64,000 nt of DNA from Sediminibacterium salmoneum NBRC 103935 (GCF_000511175.1 NZ_KI866530.1:1566640-1630639); one strand, 5' to 3'. Shown: positions 37,154 to 45,489, numbered from the stretch's first letter. Program-made: numbers and translations. The notes: generated from the letters alone by a model not told the origin.

Positions 37154-37193
37154 TTACCACTTGTTGACACAAAATAACACTTTTTCCCACTTT
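37154..37193 (-). promoter_or_regulatory. Tandem decamer array, putative MraZ operator
   Basis: Read on the minus strand towards mraZ, four contiguous 10-bp units occur without gaps: AAAGTGGGAA (37184-37193), AAAGTGTTAT (37174-37183), TTTGTGTCAA (37164-37173) and CAAGTGGTAA (37154-37163). A weaker fifth copy, TTTGGGTTAA, precedes them at 37194-37203. The pattern matches the AAAGTG(G/T)NNN repeats bound by MraZ in Mollicutes and the roughly 10-bp-spaced TGGGN boxes of E. coli. The -33/-7 region of the mraZ promoter (TTG near 37200, TATTTTG near 37170) overlaps the array, so autorepression is expected. Confidence 0.75.
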
Positions 37194-37218
37194 TAACCCA
37201 AAAATGGGGGTCTTGTAT

Positions 37219-37328
37219 TTATCCACAAGATTAAAGGGGCTGCAATCCTTTCCTATCTTGCATTCCAGACGAAATGGCATTAAAGGCACTGTATAACCTG
37301 TGAATTACTGTGGATAAGCCGTGAATAA
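37219..37328. promoter_or_regulatory. Cluster of DnaA-box-like 9-mers between mraZ and queA
   Basis: Perfect TTATCCACA occurs at 37219-37227, and its exact reverse complement TGTGGATAA at 37309-37317. Two near matches on the same strand as the second flank it closely: TGTGAATTA (37300-37308) and CGTGAATAA (37320-37328). Four such 9-mers in about 110 bases of a divergent promoter region is more than expected by chance. Binding by DnaA is an inference. Confidence 0.5.
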
Positions 37329-37341
37329 CAATGAAAATCGC

Positions 37342-38694
37342 ATGAAACACCCGTCAAACCTGCATATTGAAGACTTTAACTACGAGCTGCCCAACGAGAA
37401 AATCGCCAAATATCCGCTGGAACAGCGGGATCAGAGCAAGCTGCTGATTTACGGGGCACCCCAATTTTCGGAGACGGCCGAGCCAAATTCAGGTGAAACA
37501 GGCCCTGTTTCGGGAAATGGTATTTCTATTAGAGAGTCAGTCTATGCAAACATAGCCGATGAACTCCCCCAGGGAAGCCTATTGGTATTCAATGATACCA
37601 AAGTGGTAGAAGCCCGACTCTTGTTCCAAAAGCCTACCGGAGGTATAATTGAATTGTTCTGTTTAGAGCCTTCGGATCAGTACGGCGATATAACTACAGC
37701 GATGCTACAAAAGGGTTCTGTGCAATGGAAGTGCTTGGTGGGAGGAGCCAAGAAATGGAAGGAAGGGGCGGTGTTTCTAGAAGTAGCTGCGAGCGAGCAT
37801 AGCCAAGACAGTTTTGATCGACCCAACCCCCAAAAACCGTTAAAAATCTTTGCCAATAAGGTAGAAATACTGAGCGATTGTTTCCTTATTGAATTCAGCT
37901 GGGAACCAGCAGCACTAAGCTTTGCAGAAGTTTTGCATTTAGCAGGAGATATTCCTCTCCCTCCCTATTTAAACAGAGAGACAGAAGAATCAGATAAAGA
38001 AAGATACCAGACCATTTATGCAAAGCACGATGGTTCGGTGGCAGCACCAACCGCAGGATTGCATTTTACTTCATCCGTATTTGAAAAACTAGCAAAGAAA
38101 AATATTCATAAAGGATATGTAACACTGCATGTTGGGGCCGGTACTTTTAAACCGGTGAAAGCCGCACAAATGAAGGATCATGAAATGCATGCAGAATTCA
38201 TTGATGTAAATCGTGCAACCATTGAGCAGTTGTTGGCGCATGTTGCATTGGGTATTATAGCGGTGGGAACAACATCGCTGCGTACGCTGGAAAGCCTTTA
38301 CTGGATTGGCGTTAAGACTTTGCGGAATCCATCAATTGCAGCCGCAGACTTGCAAGTGTCACAGTGGGAACCATATGGTGGTGCAGATAGTGAAAATAAT
38401 ACTGCGAAAGTATATACCGCTGAAGAATCCTTAACTGCCCTACTACATTGGATGCAACAAAACAATGCAGACCGCATTATTACGAAAACACAAATCATCA
38501 TTGCGCCAGGATACATATTCAGAATCATTCGTGCCTTGGTAACCAATTTTCATCAACCTCAAAGCACATTGTTACTTTTGATATCTGCTATTGTAGGAGA
38601 TGATTGGAGAAGCATTTATGACTATGCCTTAAAGCACGAATATCGTTTTCTATCTTATGGAGATGGTTCTATACTTTGGGTCAATCCTGCATGA
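37342..38694 (+). CDS. queA: tRNA preQ1(34) S-adenosylmethionine ribosyltransferase-isomerase
   Basis: QueA transfers and isomerises the ribosyl moiety of SAM onto preQ1 in tRNA wobble position 34, giving epoxyqueuosine. From ATG 37342 it has 450 residues. Visible motifs are DFNYELPNEKIAKYP at the N-terminus, 'LLVFNDTKVVEARL', 'VAAPTAGLHFT', 'HVGAGTFKPVK' and 'LVTNFHQPQSTLLLLISA', all diagnostic. An in-frame GTG at 37321 would add seven Asn-rich residues but overlaps a DnaA-box-like site and has no visible ribosome-binding site. It is longer than E. coli QueA (356), with extra segments between residues 40 and 70 and around 155-190. Confidence 0.92.
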   Translation: MKHPSNLHIEDFNYELPNEKIAKYPLEQRDQSKLLIYGAPQFSETAEPNSGETGPVSGNGISIRESVYANIADELPQGSLLVFNDTKVVEARLLFQKPTGGIIELFCLEPSDQYGDITTAMLQKGSVQWKCLVGGAKKWKEGAVFLEVAASEHSQDSFDRPNPQKPLKIFANKVEILSDCFLIEFSWEPAALSFAEVLHLAGDIPLPPYLNRETEESDKERYQTIYAKHDGSVAAPTAGLHFTSSVFEKLAKKNIHKGYVTLHVGAGTFKPVKAAQMKDHEMHAEFIDVNRATIEQLLAHVALGIIAVGTTSLRTLESLYWIGVKTLRNPSIAAADLQVSQWEPYGGADSENNTAKVYTAEESLTALLHWMQQNNADRIITKTQIIIAPGYIFRIIRALVTNFHQPQSTLLLLISAIVGDDWRSIYDYALKHEYRFLSYGDGSILWVNPA

Positions 38695-40006
38695 GCGGCA
38701 CTTCAATTGTAAACGAAGTTCCTTTGCCAATGGCACTGTCCACTTTTATTTTACCCTTGTGTGCATCAATAACGGTTTTCACATAGCTCATGCCTAAGCC
38801 AAAACCTTTTACGTTATGCAGATTGCCCGTATGCGCACGATAAAACTTTTCAAAAATGCGCTTCACCGATTCTTTGTTCATACCAATTCCATTGTCTTGA
38901 ACACGCAATACAAAATGGTTCTTGGTACTATGCGATGATACAATAATGCGGACAGGGTCCTGAGAGTATTTGATAGCATTGTCGATTAAATTAGAAATCA
39001 TATTTCTGAAATGCGTATCGTCTGCACTAATGGTGTCGTTGGAAGCATTTAAAAGAAAATCAATATTGCCGTTTTTATCCTGCAATTGCAACGCAAAAGT
39101 ACCCGCGACTTCACGCACCATTTCATGAACAGACACTTTAGACAAATTCAAATTCAACTCTTGCTTCTCTAAAAAAGCAGCTTGTAAAATGGTTTCCACA
39201 TGCTTGTTCATGCGGATATTTTCTTCTTTGATAATATTGGTAAAATAAGCCCCTTTTTCAGGGTTGGCTTGCACTTTCGGACTCTTGAGTGCATCCACCG
39301 CAAGGGATATGGTAGCCAGTGGCGTTTTGAACTCATGGGTCATATTGTTGATGAAATCGCTTTTAATTTGAGATAGCTTTTTCTGATTCAATAAGGTCTT
39401 TACTGTTACATAGAAAGCCGCCAGAATAATCAGAAAGAATGTGACGGCCCCCATTAAAATCCAACGAAGTGAATACCAAACTTGATTGGCTAGGTCTGGA
39501 ACGATGATTATCAACAATTCATTGGCTTCATTCAAAGCCAGATTATCCGTATCCCTAATAATCGGATAATAATTGCGCTTGTTATTGATTGTATCCCAAA
39601 ATTCTTGTTCATATCCAGTAGAATAAAATTCATAGTCACCCTCTACATCAGAAATAGCAAATTCAAACTTCAGGTTATTCAATTTAACCCGCTGAAATTC
39701 TTTGGAAATTTTATCTCTTACTTCTTCCATCGTGAATCGCTCTTCAACGGTAGGCTGACGGAACAGTTTAATTTGTAATTCAGAACCCAGCAAGAATCCA
39801 CCCCTTCTATTTAAACGAAGCGGTTGCGAAGAGCGAGTAGACTTACCAATGTCATTCGCAACATTAAACCCAACCATATTTATTTTCTCAATCAACTGCG
39901 TCCTGGTTACTTCCATCAGGTTATCAAACCAAGAGGCCTGCAACAGGAATAAGCCACAGAGTGAAAGCGAAATTAGTATAACAATAATGGGGAAGGTTCT
40001 CTTCAT
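38681..40006 (-). CDS. Membrane sensor histidine kinase
   Basis: A 442-residue kinase: N-terminal helix (about residues 5-25), an extracytoplasmic domain of about 150 residues, a second helix (182-204) and the transmitter. The phospho-accepting His lies in NNMTHEFKTPLA, followed by the N-box SNLIDNAIKYS, the G1 box QDNGIGM and the G2 box GFGLGMSY. All catalytic boxes are intact, unlike in the kinase at 15.9 kb. No response regulator gene is adjacent. Its 3' end overlaps that of queA by 14 bases. The start at 40006 gives MKRTFPIIVIL; an ATG-like alternative lies three codons upstream. Confidence 0.9.
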   Translation of the reverse strand: MKRTFPIIVILISLSLCGLFLLQASWFDNLMEVTRTQLIEKINMVGFNVANDIGKSTRSSQPLRLNRRGGFLLGSELQIKLFRQPTVEERFTMEEVRDKISKEFQRVKLNNLKFEFAISDVEGDYEFYSTGYEQEFWDTINNKRNYYPIIRDTDNLALNEANELLIIIVPDLANQVWYSLRWILMGAVTFFLIILAAFYVTVKTLLNQKKLSQIKSDFINNMTHEFKTPLATISLAVDALKSPKVQANPEKGAYFTNIIKEENIRMNKHVETILQAAFLEKQELNLNLSKVSVHEMVREVAGTFALQLQDKNGNIDFLLNASNDTISADDTHFRNMISNLIDNAIKYSQDPVRIIVSSHSTKNHFVLRVQDNGIGMNKESVKRIFEKFYRAHTGNLHNVKGFGLGMSYVKTVIDAHKGKIKVDSAIGKGTSFTIEVPLMQD

Positions 40007-40130
40007 GCGAAGCAAATATAAAATGAAAAAGTCCAGACCCTGGGGTATCTACCCGTTGTCAGGCTTTTTTAACGAGAATTTTTAACAATTGGTACGGAAA
40101 ATAAATATTATTCTTATCTTTTGAATACGA

Positions 40131-40679
40131 ATGGAACTAAATAAAGGAATATTATTGTTGTCGGACCCCTTTTTAAAGGATCCCAATTTTATAAGAACTG
40201 CCGTATTAATCTGCGAACACAATGAGGAGGGAGATGTTGGTTTTATCCTCAATAAAAAAACCAATCAATACTTGGGAGACTTAGTAGAAATAGCAGAGGG
40301 AATAGCACTGCCCGTTTTTGAAGGCGGGCCTGTAGAGCAACACACCCTACACTTTATACACCGCAGACCCGATATCATTCAGGAAGGTTTAGAAATTACC
40401 AAAGGGATTTATTGGGGAGGTGATTTTGATGTAGCCATTGCGGCCTTACACAACAAAGAAATTACAGAAAACCAGATTCGCTTTTTCATGGGCTATAGCG
40501 GATGGAGCAACGGCCAATTGCAGGAAGAAATTGATGAAAAGAGTTGGATCCTTACACAGTCCGACCCGGGCATCCTATTCATAGACGAACCGCATCAAAT
40601 CTGGAAACGCAGCTTACAACAGCTGGGCGGCGAATACGCACAAATGACCAACTACCCTATTGATCCGCAGTTGAATTAA
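40131..40679 (+). CDS. UPF0301 (AlgH/YqgE) family protein
   Basis: A 182-residue cytoplasmic protein matching the AlgH/YqgE family: N-terminal 'KGILLLSDPFLKDPNFIRTAV' and 'EGDVGFILNKKTN', 'VFEGGPVEQHTLHFIH', and 'FMGYSGWSNGQLQEEI'. The family fold is known but its biochemical role is not; in Pseudomonas a member was linked to alginate control. It stands between two minus-strand genes and is probably transcribed alone. Confidence 0.9.
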   Translation: MELNKGILLLSDPFLKDPNFIRTAVLICEHNEEGDVGFILNKKTNQYLGDLVEIAEGIALPVFEGGPVEQHTLHFIHRRPDIIQEGLEITKGIYWGGDFDVAIAALHNKEITENQIRFFMGYSGWSNGQLQEEIDEKSWILTQSDPGILFIDEPHQIWKRSLQQLGGEYAQMTNYPIDPQLN

Positions 40680-40703
40680 CATCGGTTCTCGTGATTTTTT
40701 TAT

Positions 40704-41288
40704 TTACTGATTTGCCATTTTCTTTTTAGCAGATTTGCCAAAAACAATTGCCAGTAACCAAGGAGAAGGAATCGTATCCTCTTTATCCAAAGTTTCATTG
40801 GGGAACTTGTTATAAAAATAAAAGGCAACGAAATTCACAAACTGAAAAGAAAGAAAAGAGAGCCCTAAGGAACGATAGGAAAGTTTGTATCCGAAAATGG
40901 TCGTGGAAATAATGGGAAGGATAATATTGAAACAGATTGCGACACCCATTAAAACCATCAATATCTGGGGTTTCTTTAAAAAGCCTTTGCTATGCTGATA
41001 CACCCATTGCTCTAACCGAAAAATCCAAGAAAACTTTTTTAATTCATCCCTCAGACGCCTTGGGGTTTTAAAGAATGAAGGATTTTTTAATCCTGCATAC
41101 AAAAGATGCCAAGCAAATACATTGAGGCAAACTGAATTCACCCAATCTTGAAAAAGCATAGGTTGAGATAGAGGGAATAAAACAGCCTGAAAGTTTGGAA
41201 ATATTATTGCTAATGGCAATAGAATGAAATTAAAAAAAATTCCATGCAGCAGCAAAATAACGACGAAGGGATTCTTACTTTGATTCAT
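40704..41288 (-). CDS. Unrecognised membrane protein at the end of the peptide-export operon
   Basis: A 194-residue protein from ATG 41288. Hydrophobic segments near residues 8-30, 40-60, 105-130 and 140-160 suggest four membrane helices, with a basic cytoplasmic loop between (KTPRRLRDELKKF). No known family was recognised. It overlaps the C39-ABC exporter gene by 14 bases, so it belongs to the same operon. By analogy with bacteriocin operons it could be the immunity protein or an export accessory, but this is inference from position only. Confidence 0.6.
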   Translation of the reverse strand: MNQSKNPFVVILLLHGIFFNFILLPLAIIFPNFQAVLFPLSQPMLFQDWVNSVCLNVFAWHLLYAGLKNPSFFKTPRRLRDELKKFSWIFRLEQWVYQHSKGFLKKPQILMVLMGVAICFNIILPIISTTIFGYKLSYRSLGLSFLSFQFVNFVAFYFYNKFPNETLDKEDTIPSPWLLAIVFGKSAKKKMANQ

Positions 41289-43434
41289 GATGATTCCAGA
41301 GTTGGGCATACTGCCCGTTTAAGTTTAATAAGTACGAGTGTGAACCCTGTTCAATTAAATTGCCTTTATTCAATACCAGAATTTGATCACAATGTTTAAT
41401 TGTGGTTAATCGATGTGCAATAATGATGATGGTTTTTGCTTGTTCCTTAAACCATTGCAAAGCATTTTGTACTTTTTGTTCACTAGCGGGATCTAAACTG
41501 CTGGTAGCTTCATCCAGTATTAAAATATCAGGATCTCGGTACAATGCACGGGCAATAGCCAACCTTTGCTTTTGTCCTCCAGAAAAATTAGCACCCTGTT
41601 CATTCACCACACTATGATAAGAATTAGGTAACTGTTCAATAAACTCATCTGTTCCTAACAACTTCGAAAGGAAGATTATTTTTTGCATATCGGGTTCATA
41701 ATCCCCCACTGCTATATTATCTACAATGGAGCCGCTAAACAAGTCAATCTGCTGTGGTACCACCCCCACTCTTTTCCGCAGGCTTCTAGTGCTAATATGC
41801 TGAAGGTCTAATCCCCCAATGGTAATTTGGCCTTTCTGTAAAGGATAAAGGTTTTGCAGCAAAGAGGAAAGCGTAGATTTACCACTTCCACTTTCGCCCA
41901 CCACAGCCGTGCTTTTGCCTTTTGATATAGTTAAACTTAAATCATCAAAAACAGTGGCACGGGTGCCATATCTGAACTGAATATGCTTCAGTTCAATATC
42001 CCCGATTAAATCAGAAGACAGTTCCACTTTTGCATCAGCAGAAGTTTCTGTTTCCAAATCAATGATTTCAAATAAACGATCTGCAGCAATCAAAGCATCC
42101 TGAATAGACTTATTGGCCCCAATTAAAGAAGAAGCAGGACCCGTAAAATAACCTACCAAGGCATAAAATGAGAGAAGCTCTCCCGGTGTTAATTCTCGCT
42201 GAATCACAAAATACGAGCCCAACCATAACAGCAGTATGGTAAAAAATCTGGTAAAAAATTCAACACCATTGCCGATCCATAGCGCATATTTACTGGCATA
42301 GTAAATGGAATGCAAAAGCCGAACAAAACGGCTCTCGGTTTTTTCATTGGAGAAAGATTCTAAGCCAAATTTTTTAATGGTACCCACAGCATGTAAACTC
42401 TCCACCAATTGGGTTTCCAACTCTGCACTCTCTTCCATTAATTGGCGTTGCCATTTTTTATTGATTCTATTGCTAATCCAATAAAGCAGTGTGTAAATAG
42501 GAATCAACATAAGCATAATTAAAGCCAGCTTCCAATAATACAGAAACATAATCCCTACACTAAAAACAACAATAAGTATATTAACCAATAAGTTCAAGGC
42601 AACTGAGTTAATGAAGTCTCTGATTTTAACCGCATCGTTTACCCTACTAATAATTTCACCCACTCGCATGGTATCAAAGAATCGCTGCGGCAATTGAAGT
42701 AGGTGCTTATAGTAGCCTAAAATGAGTTGCGCATCCATCATTTGACCCGATTGAACTCCCAATAAAGATTTATAATATCCAATAATGATTTGAAAACCCA
42801 AGAATGCAATCATACCCACACTCATGATATTCAATAACTGAAGATTGCCTTCCACCAATACAAAGTCTATTAGCTTCTGCATATAAATAGAAGTAGAAAG
42901 ACCAAGTAGCGTATAAACAATTGCTCCCAAGAAAGCCTGGGAAAGCATAGAGGAATGAGGTTGAACAAGCTTCCAGAAACGATGCAGATTTGATTTTTTT
43001 TGTTTGCCTTTTACAAAATTGTCTCCAGGGAGTACTAGTAAAATGACTCCAGACCATAAAGTCATAAAATCCTTTTGTGGCTTCGTAACAAACTGACCAT
43101 CGCCGGGATCCATATACACAATGGACTTAGAACTGACTTTATAAATGACAACATAATGATGCAAGCCATTGGGAAGGACCAAGTGCGCAATGGCAGGGAG
43201 TGGGATTTTCGAAAGGCTCTCCAAAGTTCCTTTTGCCCCCTTGGCTTGAAATCCAAGTTTTTCGGCAGCTTCAATCAACCCTAATACATTAGTACCTCTT
43301 TTATCCGTACCTGCATATTGACGAATTCTACTAACAGATAATTCCAACTGGTAATGCATGGCAACAGAGGCCAAACAGGCAGCACCGCAATCGGTAATAT
43401 CACGTTGCTGGATACGAAGATTAGCTTTTAACAT
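41275..43434 (-). CDS. Peptidase-containing ABC transporter (C39 family)
   Basis: This exporter cleaves double-glycine leaders and transports the mature peptide. The 719-residue protein has three parts. The first 130 residues are a C39 papain-like peptidase with catalytic C16 in TDCGAACLASV, H92/H93 in LHHYVVIY and D109 in MDPGDG. About 170-450 is a six-helix membrane domain. The C-terminal ATPase has Walker A GESGSGKST, signature NFSGGQKQRLAIA and Walker B ILILDEATSSLDP. The start at 43434 puts the peptidase at the N-terminus as in the family; an earlier TTG-type start would add a 40-residue tail with no match. It overlaps the HlyD gene by 14 bases. The two GG-leader peptides in the operon are the obvious substrates. 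Confidence 0.95.
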   Translation of the reverse strand: MLKANLRIQQRDITDCGAACLASVAMHYQLELSVSRIRQYAGTDKRGTNVLGLIEAAEKLGFQAKGAKGTLESLSKIPLPAIAHLVLPNGLHHYVVIYKVSSKSIVYMDPGDGQFVTKPQKDFMTLWSGVILLVLPGDNFVKGKQKKSNLHRFWKLVQPHSSMLSQAFLGAIVYTLLGLSTSIYMQKLIDFVLVEGNLQLLNIMSVGMIAFLGFQIIIGYYKSLLGVQSGQMMDAQLILGYYKHLLQLPQRFFDTMRVGEIISRVNDAVKIRDFINSVALNLLVNILIVVFSVGIMFLYYWKLALIMLMLIPIYTLLYWISNRINKKWQRQLMEESAELETQLVESLHAVGTIKKFGLESFSNEKTESRFVRLLHSIYYASKYALWIGNGVEFFTRFFTILLLWLGSYFVIQRELTPGELLSFYALVGYFTGPASSLIGANKSIQDALIAADRLFEIIDLETETSADAKVELSSDLIGDIELKHIQFRYGTRATVFDDLSLTISKGKSTAVVGESGSGKSTLSSLLQNLYPLQKGQITIGGLDLQHISTRSLRKRVGVVPQQIDLFSGSIVDNIAVGDYEPDMQKIIFLSKLLGTDEFIEQLPNSYHSVVNEQGANFSGGQKQRLAIARALYRDPDILILDEATSSLDPASEQKVQNALQWFKEQAKTIIIIAHRLTTIKHCDQILVLNKGNLIEQGSHSYLLNLNGQYAQLWNHHESK

Positions 43435-44557
43435 GTGCAACGGGATTAAACCAATCATCCATGGTGTCAAACAAAAGATTCCAGAGCGACCGTTCCGTAA
43501 CGATGAATCTGGCCTGAAAACTGAGGCCCTTTTTAATCTTACCAATGTATCCATTCTTCATATTCAACTGCACATTATCGATGTTACAGTGTACTTTAAA
43601 AACAGGCTGGTTATTGATGAGAGAGTAATCATTTTCAATGGCAAACACTTTACCCGAAAGCAGGCCAAAATATTGGTAGTCAAAAGCATCCATTTGAAAC
43701 TTAGCAACATGGCCAATGGTAAGCATTCCAATATCTTTTGTAGACAAATAACACTCCGCCACCAGTTTGGTCAAAGGAGAAACCAAACAAAGGGATTCTC
43801 CGGCTGTAACCACCCCTCCTATGTATCGAGTATTAATATTTTGGATAACACCGGCCACAGGGGCATGTATAAAATGATTGGACTGATCCACTTCAATCTG
43901 GCTTTTTTGCGATTGATATAAAGATTTATCCAAAAGAAATTGCTGCAAGTCGTTTTGCCAGGATATCAGCTGGTTATTTTTAAACGCATTAAAAGAAGCA
44001 ACTAATCGGTCCAGCTCAATTTGTTTATCAAAATGTTCTTTACGGGCAATTACTTTCTCGGCTAAGAGTGAAGTATAAATAGTTAATTCATTAGTCACTT
44101 TCTTAATGGCGGATTGTTGATCGGACATTTGAAATTGAAACTTACTTAGTTGCTCTTTATAAAGAGGGGTTGCTAAAGATGCTAAAGGAAGTTGGCCAAT
44201 GGCATCTTTTTGTTCCGTTAACAAACGAAGATCTTGTATGTACTTGTTTTTTTGATTCAGTTCAATTTGATTCAGTTGCCTTTTCGGTTCAGATACCCTA
44301 TCCTTAATCATGGCAATCAGCTGCCCTTGCTTCACAGTATCTCCTTCTTGTACATACAGCTGATCAATATGCCCTGTAAGCATTGATTTCACTTCGGTTC
44401 TTTCACTTGCTGGCCGAATGACTCCATTCGTCCTTATTGATATGGAGGTTTTGATGAATGGTAAAACAGAAAAAGAAGCAATGACCATAGTCAGAATAAT
44501 CCAATATAGCCATTGCCGTGGGGGAAAATAAATGATATTGATATTGGGGGGGAGCAT
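43421..44557 (-). CDS. HlyD family secretion adaptor
   Basis: A 378-residue membrane-fusion protein: one N-terminal membrane helix (about 15-35), a lipoyl-like half (LYVQEGDTVKQGQLIAMI), coiled-coil hairpin segments (about 85-215) and a second lipoyl/beta-barrel half (APVAGVIQNINTRYIGGVVTAGE). It bridges the C39 ABC exporter to an outer-membrane channel, presumably a TolC-type protein encoded elsewhere, because none is present nearby. Its stop overlaps the start of the exporter gene. Confidence 0.92.
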   Translation of the reverse strand: MLPPNINIIYFPPRQWLYWIILTMVIASFSVLPFIKTSISIRTNGVIRPASERTEVKSMLTGHIDQLYVQEGDTVKQGQLIAMIKDRVSEPKRQLNQIELNQKNKYIQDLRLLTEQKDAIGQLPLASLATPLYKEQLSKFQFQMSDQQSAIKKVTNELTIYTSLLAEKVIARKEHFDKQIELDRLVASFNAFKNNQLISWQNDLQQFLLDKSLYQSQKSQIEVDQSNHFIHAPVAGVIQNINTRYIGGVVTAGESLCLVSPLTKLVAECYLSTKDIGMLTIGHVAKFQMDAFDYQYFGLLSGKVFAIENDYSLINNQPVFKVHCNIDNVQLNMKNGYIGKIKKGLSFQARFIVTERSLWNLLFDTMDDWFNPVAHVKS

Positions 44558-44559
44558 GG

Positions 44560-45027
44560 TTACAAAGCATATTGAGTTAAAAAGCCCAAGAAATTATATA
44601 TAGAATGTGATATTGCCACTGGCAATAATGGATAAATTTTTTTCTCTATAGAAACCAAGAATAATATCCCATACACTACCCCTGAAATAAATGTTTTTGC
44701 CATATACTCAATTGAGTAATAATGAAGCAACCCAAATATTGTGGCTGATATTAAACAAGCTTCTAATAGTTTACTAGGATATCTCTTAACAATAAACCCA
44801 ATAATAGAGTATTGAATTAAATATGTTTCTAAGATTGGTGCAACAATAACTGCCATTAGAAATGCCTCAAGACTAGAGTCAAATTGTGGACCAGCAGAAT
44901 GATTTGGAAAAAGGACATACGAAAAAATAATAGTTACTATCAAGTCAAAAATTATTACATAAAAGACTAGCAAAGAAATCCTTCTCTTAGCAAGAGACGT
45001 AATTAATTGAATAAATAAGTTTGTCAT
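44560..45027 (-). CDS. CPBP family membrane protein, divergent protease motif
   Basis: A 155-residue membrane protein with four or five helices and the motif spacing of the CPBP/Abi family (Rce1-like metalloproteases). Motif 2 is present (FGLLH, H102) and motif 3 is present (AISHSIYN, H141 and N145). Motif 1, usually EExxxR, is ETYLIQ here (E67), so the second Glu and the Arg are missing. CPBP proteins occur in many bacteriocin operons, where they are implicated in immunity or peptide maturation. It lies 2 bases before hlyD and 58 bases after the peptide genes, separated from them by a hairpin terminator. Confidence 0.72.
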   Translation of the reverse strand: MTNLFIQLITSLAKRRISLLVFYVIIFDLIVTIIFSYVLFPNHSAGPQFDSSLEAFLMAVIVAPILETYLIQYSIIGFIVKRYPSKLLEACLISATIFGLLHYYSIEYMAKTFISGVVYGILFLVSIEKKIYPLLPVAISHSIYNFLGFLTQYAL

Positions 45028-45042
45028 ATTTCTTTTTAGTTC

Positions 45043-45083
45043 TTAAAAAAACAAAATAATGGTTGGGTAAACCCAACCATTAT
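45043..45083 (-). terminator. Strong hairpin terminator between peptide and export genes
   Basis: On the minus strand ATAATGGTTGGGT (45071-45083) pairs with all 13 bases of its perfect complement (45056-45068) across a 2-nt spacer, and is followed by TTTTGTTTTTTT. This is an intrinsic terminator placed after the second peptide gene and before the CPBP-HlyD-ABC genes. Partial read-through would give far more precursor peptide than exporter. Confidence 0.88.
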
Positions 45084-45085
45084 AA

Positions 45086-45280
45086 TTACTTTTTCAAATT
45101 TGCTGGAAGTGAATGTTGGTATTCGACTGCATCTTTCGAAAAAGTCCAAATTGCTTTTCCGGTAGCACCTACTACATAAAAAAAGTCATACCAAAAACCA
45201 CCACCATCAATTGTTTGAATTTCTTCAAATGACATTTCTGTAATTCCAGAAAATTCATTTAGGTTTAATTTCTTGTTCAT
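45086..45280 (-). CDS. Double-glycine leader peptide 1 (putative bacteriocin precursor)
   Basis: A 64-residue precursor. Residues 1-27 form a leader ending MSFEEIQTIDGG, which matches the GG-leader consensus (hydrophobic -12, Ser -11, Glu -8, hydrophobic -7, Ile -4, Gly-Gly). The predicted mature part is 37 residues: it starts GFWYDFFYVVGATG, is aromatic and hydrophobic in its first half and carries a net charge of about +1. There are no Cys residues and no modification enzyme gene nearby, so an unmodified class II-like peptide is the simplest reading. It lies 16 bases after the other peptide gene. Confidence 0.85.
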   Translation of the reverse strand: MNKKLNLNEFSGITEMSFEEIQTIDGGGFWYDFFYVVGATGKAIWTFSKDAVEYQHSLPANLKK

Positions 45281-45296
45281 GATAAATTTTTTAAAA

Positions 45297-45488
45297 TTAT
45301 TTTAATGAATTCCATCCATCCTTTAACCCTTTTTTGCACTCATCCCAGTTTTCTTTGATGTCCTTAAGAACTTCAAACAAAACAACCTTTTTGAATAATT
45401 CACCAAAAAAGCCTCCTCCATTAATCTCCAGCGATTCCTCGGTACTCAGGTTTACTAAACCGAGCTGTTCAAATGATACTTTTTTCAT
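45297..45488 (-). CDS. Double-glycine leader peptide 2 (putative bacteriocin precursor)
   Basis: A 63-residue precursor. The 25-residue leader ends LSTEESLEINGG, a near-perfect match to the double-glycine consensus. The mature part of about 38 residues begins GFFGELFKKVV and can form an amphipathic helix with eight Lys. It holds one Cys and has a net charge of about +1. The leader is closely related in pattern to that of the neighbouring peptide, while the mature parts share only the GF start and aromatic content. The gene follows a short open frame whose stop lies 1 base before its ATG. Confidence 0.85.
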   Translation of the reverse strand: MKKVSFEQLGLVNLSTEESLEINGGGFFGELFKKVVLFEVLKDIKENWDECKKGLKDGWNSLK

Positions 45489-45489
45489 T

